64,000 nt of DNA from Cladorhizidae sp. MBARI D1340-BT2 (lineage: Eukaryota; Porifera; Demospongiae; Poecilosclerida; Cladorhizidae). The stretch lies in assembly GCA_028752905.1 (NCBI GenBank), contig JAQNBH010000011.1, positions 17,949,909-18,013,908 on the forward strand, written 5' to 3'. Shown here one piece after another: positions 57,967 to 64,000 of the stretch (the first letter of the stretch is position 1; each line of letters starts with the position of its first letter). Below the pieces are notes generated by a model that was not told the origin of the DNA, made no database searches, and saw only the letters and a list, made by a program, of their open reading frames with translations. Position numbers and translations under genes: made by a program.

Positions 57967-58739
57967 ATGGAAGTTGAATGTTCTTTGGGTTGTGGGATTT
58001 CGATGAGTGTGAATCTCTCGAAGAAGGGCTATGCCTCTGGCAAGAGGGTCATTTGTCCATTTTGTGCATCTACTCTTATTTCAGCAAAGGATAATTAGGT
58101 CAAATTACTCACTGAAAAATTATCTCAACAAAGGGAGGATTATATGCCCAATGTATGAGGAGATTGATGCCATATTGGGCAGTCGGGCTGCCTCTCGCCC
58201 CCCTCTTGTGGTGGAGAGCAGTGAAGGTCAGGAGGGGCATCACAAGTGGTGGATGACAAGGGTATGTCTAGTGATGAGTATTGGTAGAAAACTCTGTTTA
58301 TTTATCGTTAGATATGAGTGGACCCTCCCCTGAAGCAGAGGATGAGGACTCCTCTCACACAGAAGGTAATGATTTCAATTTCAACTAACTTTTTAATTGT
58401 GTTTTGTTTGCATTACCTGATATATAGCCATTTCTGCTCCAAGCCTGCTTGTGGAGGGAACAAGTGACACTGCGTCAAGCATACCCTCTTCTCAGCGAAG
58501 TAATGTTATTTATTTTTTTAACCGGTGTGGGACAAAAAAACCGTCATGAAGACAGTGGGCTGAGGAAGCTTGCTGCAATCTTCCAACGGGCAGAGGAGCG
58601 TGCAGCTGAGAGGGAGGAGTGTGCTGCAGAGAGGGAAGCAGAACTGCAAGCGAGGGAGCTAGCACTAGAGGCGAAGAGGAGGGAAAGGGAAGAGAAGCAT
58701 GAGGAACGCATGATGGCCATGTTCAGCACTATAATGTAG
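57967..58739 (+). pseudogene. Myb/SANT-like protein of a PIF/Harbinger element
   Basis: A set of plus-strand pieces matches the DNA-binding companion protein of PIF/Harbinger transposons. First is an ATG frame with paired cysteines (MEVECSLGCG ... VICPFCAS, 57967-58095). Next is the characteristic end of a Myb/SANT-like domain, YEEIDAILGSRAASRPPLVV (58155-58214), then acidic/Ser exons (SGPSPEAEDEDSSHTEG ending at a GTAATG donor near 58364; acceptor TATATAG near 58429 before AISAPSLLVEGTSD). Last is a charged coiled coil, EERAAEREECAAEREAELQA to MMAMFSTIM, with stop at 58739. Splice sites look usable for the last exons, but stops around 58090-58160 break the Myb part. It faces the nuclease remnant at 58965-59330. 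Confidence 0.6.
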
Positions 58740-58791
58740 TATTATCCTCCACCATCCACGTACCCTCCTAATAGTTTCCACACTTCTCTTC

Positions 58792-58805
58792 CCCCCCCCC
58801 CCCCG
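58792..58805 (+). repeat. poly-C tract
   Basis: A run of about 13 C between the Harbinger-like pieces. Confidence 0.85.
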
Positions 58806-58964
58806 CCCACCCTTTCCCCTTGCACCTTTCCCATCTCAACCACCACCACCAACTTCTTTTTCATCTCCTAACTTCCCTCACCACTATTCACCTTTACCAT
58901 AGCTTATTATTGTGTTATTCAATTTTATATACTACTATGATAAACCATTCTGATCTGCTAATTG

Positions 58965-59330
58965 TTAGTACAGTTTGTCTCTGATGGCATCTCTGATGGC
59001 TGTAGCTGTGCCACTGCTTGCTCCTGTGGTTGATACACTTCCACTTGCACTGCCTTCCCGATTGAGCCAGTTATCTTGACAATGATCACCATAGATCTCA
59101 CACATGCATGAACTAACAATGCTTGGTACATTGGCCAAGTTCGAGTCCATTCTCTTCAGTAGACAACGCCACCGGCCCTTTAATTAACCGACCAAAAGCA
59201 TTCTCCACCACCATCCTTGCCCTGCTTTGCCTATAATTAAAGTTCAGTTCTTCTGGAAAGGCATTGTCCACTTTCTGATAGTCAATGGGGGTTCAGGTCT
59301 GGCCGCTCTACAGTGACTGCTTTAATTTCG
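58965..59330 (-). pseudogene. PIF/Harbinger DDE nuclease C-terminal remnant
   Basis: Minus strand: the catalytic-Glu motif of HARBI1-type (DDE_Tnp_4) nucleases, RARMVVENAFGRL-like, is readable across a frame change at about 59240-59170. It is followed by the family-typical MDSNLANVPSIVSSCM (59150-59100), CEIYGDHCQDNWLNREG and a Ser/Thr-rich tail ending at 58965. The N-terminal half with the two catalytic Asp is missing. A 5'-truncated LINE begins at about 59370. The nuclease is convergent with the Myb/SANT-like gene, an arrangement seen in Harbinger elements. Confidence 0.65.
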
Positions 59331-59371
59331 ACAGTGCATGAATGTCTCAAATACTTGGATTCTGGTAAGGA

Positions 59372-60560
59372 TATAATTATGTGCAGTATTCCTTGACTAC
59401 AAAAAAGCCATTCCACATGCACCATTAGTAAGCAAAATGAAGGATATTGGCATACATGCAAACCTGTTGGCGTGGCTGACTAGCTATCTAACCCAGAGAA
59501 AACAAAGAGTTATAGTGGATGGTGTCTTTTCTGTTCAGGTTGCAGTTACCTCTGGAGTTCCTCAGGGCTCTGTGTTGGGACCTCTACTTTTCTCTATTTA
59601 CATCAACAGCATCTCGGAAATTTTATTGTCACCTTTATCCCACACTGTCCAATATGCAGATGATGTTCTTCTCTACTGGCCTCTATGGCAGCCTGATGAC
59701 CTTTTAGCTGTGCAATCAGATATTGAAGCCCTTGAGGAGTGGTCAGTCGGCCACTTTCTGCAATTGAATCCTGCGAAATGCAAATGCATGATACTCTCCA
59801 GAAAGAGATCATCATCTATGAATACTCAACTTAATGGAGAAATACTAGAGGAGACAGAAGAGTGAAGTATTTAGGTGTTTTGATTATTAACAATATAACA
59901 TGGTCTCACCAAAATTATCACTAGAGTCTGCAACAAGGCTAAAAAGATTCTTGGGCTCTTGTATAGACAATTCAAAAAAAAATCATCTCCTTGCACTCTC
60001 AAACAGTTGTACGTGTGTCTTGTTCGTCCTCACCTTGAGTATGCTGCGCAAATGTGGGATCAGTATATGCAGAAGGATATAAGTAAATTGGAATCGGTCC
60101 AAAAGTTTGCACTTAAGATGGTAACTCGTCGGTGGGACTTGAGTTATGAGGAACTTCTAAACATTGTCCATATTGAATGAAAGGAGACTGATGAACCTCA
60201 AACTTGCAACCATTTATAAAATTGTACATGGACTCTGCTATTTTCCGGAACATGTTTTTGAGTTCCACTCAGCATACTCGGGGAAGGCTTGCAAGAACTG
60301 ATACTATTTTTCAACCATTTGCTCGTACTATACACCTTTACCACTCATTTGTACCAAGCAGTATTGTGGCTTGGAACAGACTTGAAGAGAGCCAAGCCTG
60401 TGCTAGTAGCTTTTTTTCCTTTAAACATAGATTTGTTGTCTAAATCATAGTAGTTACTGTTGTTGTTGTTACTTTATTGTACCACATTAATTATGGGTTC
60501 ACACACGATTAGCATTGTGCATAAAAAAATATTAAAAAATAAAAATAAAATCAAAAAAGA
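59372..60560 (+). mobile_element. 5'-truncated LINE (CR1/jockey-group-like) with A-rich 3' tail
   Basis: Starts inside the RT palm: CAVFLDYKKAIPHAPLVSKM (motif A with a short deletion where FDSV is usual). It continues open as TQRKQRVIVDGV, VTSGVPQGSVLGPLLFSIYI (motif B) and the catalytic QYADDVLLYW (about 59655-59680). A stop at 59863 is followed by further C-terminal homology in other frames (PHLEYAAQMWDQYMQKDISK, about 60030; LESVQKFALKMVTRRWDLSY, about 60090; EELLNIVHIE). The 3' end has an A-rich tail (60522-60556). 5' truncation and an A-rich tail are normal for target-primed insertion. YADD is intact in this copy, but the frame is broken later. Confidence 0.8.
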
Positions 60561-60569
60561 CCTACCTCC

Positions 60570-61033
60570 TCGATCTAGAATGAGAGATTGGAAAGCTTGG
60601 CACAGTTAGCGGGTTCATTGCCCTCATTATTGCCATGAGCGTGGACTATCATACCAGCTTGGAAGAGAAATTGCTGTCGATGAATCAATTGGATTCAAGG
60701 GGAGGGTCTGAGTACTTGCCCACAAAGTGGGGCACAAAAGCTTATGTCCTGGCAGACAGCTCTAGTGGATATACCTACAGTTGGAAGCTGTATATAGGTG
60801 AGGAGACTTTAGTATACACACAATAATATGATATATAGACTCGTACTCATTCTAAAAAAAGTAGTGGCTTTGGTGCATGTGGTACAGTTCGGGTGAACAG
60901 GAAGGGGGGTACCTGCATGTATCAAGGCCAAAGACAAAAATGAAAAAGAGTCTGCAAGTACAAATGGTGTCCTTGCCTTGAAATGGATGGACAAGAGAGC
61001 TGTGACCATTCTGAGTACTATATATCCCCGATG
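60570..61033 (+). pseudogene. piggyBac-like transposase C-terminal part, internally deleted
   Basis: Plus strand: MRDWKAWH (about 60581), then the first catalytic Asp in EIAVDESIGFKGRV (split over two frames, about 60665-60710). YLPTKWGTKAYVLADSSSGY and SWKLYIG follow, ending at a GTGAGG donor-like site near 60797. A second block (GFGACGTVRVNRKG, frame change, CIKAKDKNEKESAS) leads to the third catalytic Asp in LKWMDKRAVTILSTIYPR (about 60975-61028), then a stop. The segment with the second Asp is missing. Could be the other half of the exon interrupted at 53604. If so, about 7 kb of nested insertions separate them. Confidence 0.65.
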
Positions 61034-61525
61034 ATAGCACAGTTGGTAGATCATCCAAAGCTAGCTGAGCTGAAATATATACTAGCACTGGCTATAGAAT
61101 ACCTTGGTTTGCTTAGCAGTCTACTAGCTACCTCCAGTGCTAGCTATTGCTGGCTTATATATCAGCTACAACTGCCTTCTTCAAGCGCTAGCTAATTTGC
61201 TAGCTATAATGAACATCTAAAACTGCCAACTTCAAGCGCTAGCTAATTTGCTAGCTATAAAGATCAGCTAAAACTGCCCCTACACTTCAAGCGCTAGCTA
61301 CTTGGCTAGCTATAATGATCATCTAAAACTGCCAACTTCAAGCGCTAGCTAATTTGCTAGCTATAAAGATCAGCTAAAACTGCCTATACGCTAGCTACTT
61401 GGCTAGCTATAATGATCATCTAAAACTGCCAACTTCAAGCGCTAGCCATAAAGATCAGCTAAAACTGCCTATACACTTGAAGCGCTAGCTACTGGGCTAG
61501 CTATAAAGATGGCCTAAACTACTAA
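61034..61525 (+). repeat. GCTAGC-rich minisatellite (about 50-60 bp unit)
   Basis: Unit CTTCAAGCGCTAGCTA plus ATTTGCTAGCTATAA, followed by TGATCATCTAAAACTGCCAA, repeated six to seven times with variants (AAAGATCAGC for AATGATCATC). Each unit contains palindromic GCTAGC cores and TGATCA sites. Confidence 0.9.
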
Positions 61526-61576
61526 ACCTCGAGAGCTAGATACTTTGCCACCCAAAGATGATCTACAATTATTTAT

Positions 61577-62010
61577 TGGATCCAACCGTCAAGAAATTCG
61601 TGCGCGTTTTTTAATTTCACTCACGCGCGTTTTGGGGGTTCACGCGGGAAACAAAAGTACATCATAATCAGAATACAAATTTCATGAACCAAATCCAAAT
61701 TTCAGAATAACTCACAATCCAAATTTCATGAAATATCATCCAAATAAATATCATCCAACAATAATAATACAATGAAGGTAACTAACTATATAACTAACAA
61801 TTAAAAATTATACAGTCTAATCCAAATTTCATAATTTACAATCAAACAGGGTAGGTTTTAATTTCTGCTAATATGTTATTATAAGTGAAATGTTATTATA
61901 AGTGAAAGCCACAGTTGTTCCATTTCGCTCATGCCACATAAATTCATCTAGGTAGGATGGGAGCTGGTGGCGATGAACTCCTTTCATCCGCTTGAGCTTC
62001 ACCTGCACAA
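61577..62010 (-). pseudogene. Merlin-like transposase last exon and CpG-rich terminus
   Basis: Minus strand: an acceptor TTGTGCAG at 62003 opens an exon (62002-61868) reading VKLKRMKGVHRHQLPSYLDE then FMWHERNG. This is the C-terminus of ISXO2/Merlin transposases (compare YLDEFMWRE in the 4.6-5.8 kb element). Downstream, a CpG-rich segment (61590-61648: ATTCGTGCGCG, ACGCGCG, TTCACGCGGG) resembles the terminal repeat of that element. The catalytic core upstream was not found within the window, so this is a truncated copy. Confidence 0.55.
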
Positions 62011-62071
62011 TATAATAATTGTTGTTAAAAAAGGCTAAATAGTATGACACTGCTGCATATTTAACAGTCAA

Positions 62072-62613
62072 AATAGATACATTCCAGATTGCAAAATAAT
62101 TTGTTAATGTTAATGAAAGAAGATGGAACTACTTTGGTATTTGATCCCTATACTGTCATCTATTATCCTCATGTCTTACAAATACTATTTTTTCTGGTAT
62201 TCTTATTCCTTTTTTTAACTATATAGCTAGTTTGAGGATTGTCCCCCCCCCCCCCACACACACACAAACACATACTCAATATATTTTCCCTCTGCCTATG
62301 CACAGAGATTAAGAAAGAGGAAGTGATCAAGAAACATGTGGGATGAAATGGTGTGTAGATTTCTCATAACATTCCTAAAAGTACTTTCATAAAAATGTGC
62401 CATATATATAGTACATTAGTATTCCTCTGTTTAATGTTTCTCTTACATTACTTCTATATAATTGTCATTGGCCTGGTGTAGCAAGTTCTGAGTATGAAGT
62501 GTGGATTGTCTTTTGAATTGACACAGTCTATAGTTTTCAACATACATGTTTTGAGCACACAGTTGATAAGTTTCCCCTCAAAGTATGGATCTGTAGCTAG
62601 TCATCTACATAAC
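62072..62613. other. spacer, nothing recognised
   Basis: Contains a C-run/CA run at 62241-62270. No coding signal recognised. Confidence 0.45.
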
Positions 62614-62838
62614 TTACCCAATTAATTGCCATAGTTGTTCAATAAAGTCCTGTGTAAGCCATGCCAAGGTATGCTTCTGACCTTGATGGGCACCATTAAA
62701 GTCATGGGCCTCACGCAACACCTTCTGCTGCTCATCAATTGAGAACAGGACCAAGTGTTTAACTTTCTCATTGTGATGGTTATTTTGTTGGTTGTTGTGT
62801 AGAAGATTCTTCCATCTATACACAAAGTAGCCAGACAA
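62614..62838 (-). CDS. integrase zinc-binding (H2C2-like) exon
   Basis: Minus-strand frame: VKHLVLFSIDEQQKVLREAH, then DFNGAHQGQKHTLAWLTQDF. This is the HH half of an integrase H2C2 zinc-binding domain, with the usual spacing His...GAHxGxxxT. The Cys pair would lie further downstream but the frame stops after EQLWQLIG, before any Cys pair. It may be one exon of a Ty3- or Ginger-type integrase gene, or a domesticated derivative. The following exon was not found. Confidence 0.5.
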   Translation of the reverse strand: MSGYFVYRWKNLLHNNQQNNHHNEKVKHLVLFSIDEQQKVLREAHDFNGAHQGQKHTLAWLTQDFIEQLWQLIG

Positions 62839-64000
62839 GCTGTGCCATGTACATTATTGGATAGACATCTATAACTACAAGAGAACTAAAAAAAAATTAA
62901 TTCCACTTTAACAATTCCAAGTTAGTTATGTTTTATTCTGTATGCTCTGGTTGATAGCCCCCTGATTCTAATGCATGGCTAGCAGGTCTCCATCACAGGT
63001 GTTTGGTTTGTTGATCTGATAAAGGATGTTAGACCTTCTTCATTTTCTAGCTTGGAAGTACATATAAGCCATGTCATTTCTGGTGCTACTTCAGTTCCCA
63101 CCTCTCCCTGCTTTAAGGTGTGTTCACAATAATTATGATGATGGCGAAGCATAAAGTTATGTTGCTATGCTTTGCATGAGTTCATTAGCTTATAGAAGTA
63201 ATTTTGACTGCATATCCACCAGTAGCAACAGCAGCTTTAGCTGGAATATATATTATGGAGGTAGATAATGAGAAGTTTTTCTATTATAGCTATCGGTACT
63301 AGGTAGGGGTAGATCCAGGAGGGATGAATGGTTGGTATAATACTTACAGGAGTAATACAATTCAGTAACAAAGCCACTAGCTAGAAAACTACCAGGTGGA
63401 TAACTTTTAACCTGGCTTACAACCTGATCCCAGGCATTGTCCTTCACCTTCATCTTCCTGTATGCTTAAGCAATAAATGTTAAGCAGGATGTGTTTTCAT
63501 GGCTCCAATGAACTTCTTCTTGTTCACAAATGCCATATTGTTTCCTTTGAATGAAACGGCTGATGATGCAGTTCATCATGTGGTAGATTTGAGAATTCTG
63601 ATTGGCCCAATGGTGTTGCTAATACGTGAATAAAAATTCTTTCTAATCAAGCACACCATTGCATTCCACTTTGATTCATTGTGTCTCTGGTTCACAATAT
63701 GATGGACATAACAGAATGGAATGCGATGTTCAACTCCACAAACATCACCATCTTCATTGCCTTTTCTTGCTACCACTAATGGCACTATTCCAACTCCAGA
63801 TATATTATATCTGCACATGAGCTGTGAAATCATGCTGCAAATACAATTATAGTGCGAACACTATATGTCGCAGGACAATCTCTGAAACCTGAAACAGCAA
63901 CCACCACCCTAGCTAATCCAAGCTAGGTAGTAGTCCAACTCTGCTTAAGCTAGTCCAAGTTAGGTAAGAGTCACAGTGTATTAAACTAAAGTTATGTATT
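62839..64000 (-). other. possible spliced gene, exons of unknown function
   Basis: Two minus-strand frames have plausible splice borders. 63453-63346 (MKVKDNAWDQVVSQVKSYPP) has an AG acceptor upstream and a GTAAGTATT donor at about 63345. 63834-63576 begins after TTTGCAG and is open to a stop. Neither has a domain I recognise. They could belong with the integrase-like exon at 62614, since all lie on the same strand, but no product can be assembled with confidence. Confidence 0.3.

Overview
This window looks like an accessory, transposon-packed stretch of an animal nuclear genome. The evidence is spliced exons with GT/AG borders, many microsatellites, AT-rich spacers, and broken transposases of nearly every animal superfamily. 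A marine invertebrate, possibly a sponge, fits the mix of Tnp2-type (CACTA), Merlin, piggyBac and CsRn1-like Ty3 elements and a sushi-domain receptor fragment. That placement is inference from general family knowledge and is weak. I see no bacterial or organellar features and no tRNA or rRNA gene.

Layout. 0-2 kb: unrecognised sequence and a possible LTR. 2.6-4.6 kb: broken piggyBac-like transposase (minus strand), directly abutting a Merlin-like element with 88-bp inverted termini (4.6-5.8 kb). 6.0-7.9 kb: Tnp2/CACTA-like transposase remnant. 10.4-11.1 kb: acidic two-exon ORF. 12.2-13.7 kb: LINE ORF1/endonuclease remnant (minus). 14.4-16.1 kb: a second, different LINE RT remnant. 16.6-17.5 kb: Ty3 RNase H/integrase remnant. 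17.5-18.5 kb: Merlin-like element split by an inversion. 20.5-21.6 kb: LINE RT remnant (minus). 22.8-23.5 and 48.6-49.2 kb: two copies of a TTAA-flanked MITE. 24.75-25.2 kb: tyrosine-recombinase fragment, cut by a degenerate Ty3 element with both LTRs (25.2-29.1 kb). 29.6 and 35.0-35.7 kb: a transmembrane exon, a Ser/Thr stalk and two damaged sushi exons of a cell-surface receptor, the best host-gene candidate. 30.3-30.7 kb: Tc1/mariner scrap. 33.4-34.1 and 35.9-36.4 kb: 45-bp and 24-bp minisatellites. 36.4-38.0 kb: Ty3 remnant. 40.3-41.2 kb: unknown Cys-rich/CCHC gene remnant. 42.8-45.2 and 51.4-53.1 kb: two hAT-like elements. 51 kb: integrase scrap.

The most notable region is 53.2-61.0 kb. 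A piggyBac-like N-terminal exon is interrupted exactly at its splice donor by a complete Ty3-type LTR retrotransposon (53609-57589). That element has apparently identical 181-bp LTRs, a GTAAG target duplication and one uninterrupted 1191-codon gag-pol frame, so it looks young and possibly active. Immediately inside its 5' LTR, where a tRNA primer-binding site should be, lies a 15-nt sequence perfectly complementary to a stretch within the LTR itself. This suggests priming of reverse transcription by its own transcript. PIF/Harbinger gene remnants and a LINE follow, then a C-terminal piggyBac piece, which may be the other half of the interrupted gene. The window ends with a GCTAGC-rich minisatellite, a third Merlin-like terminus and a spliced integrase-like zinc-binding exon.

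Apart from the one LTR element, essentially every transposase or reverse transcriptase here carries frameshifts, stops, deletions or lost catalytic residues.
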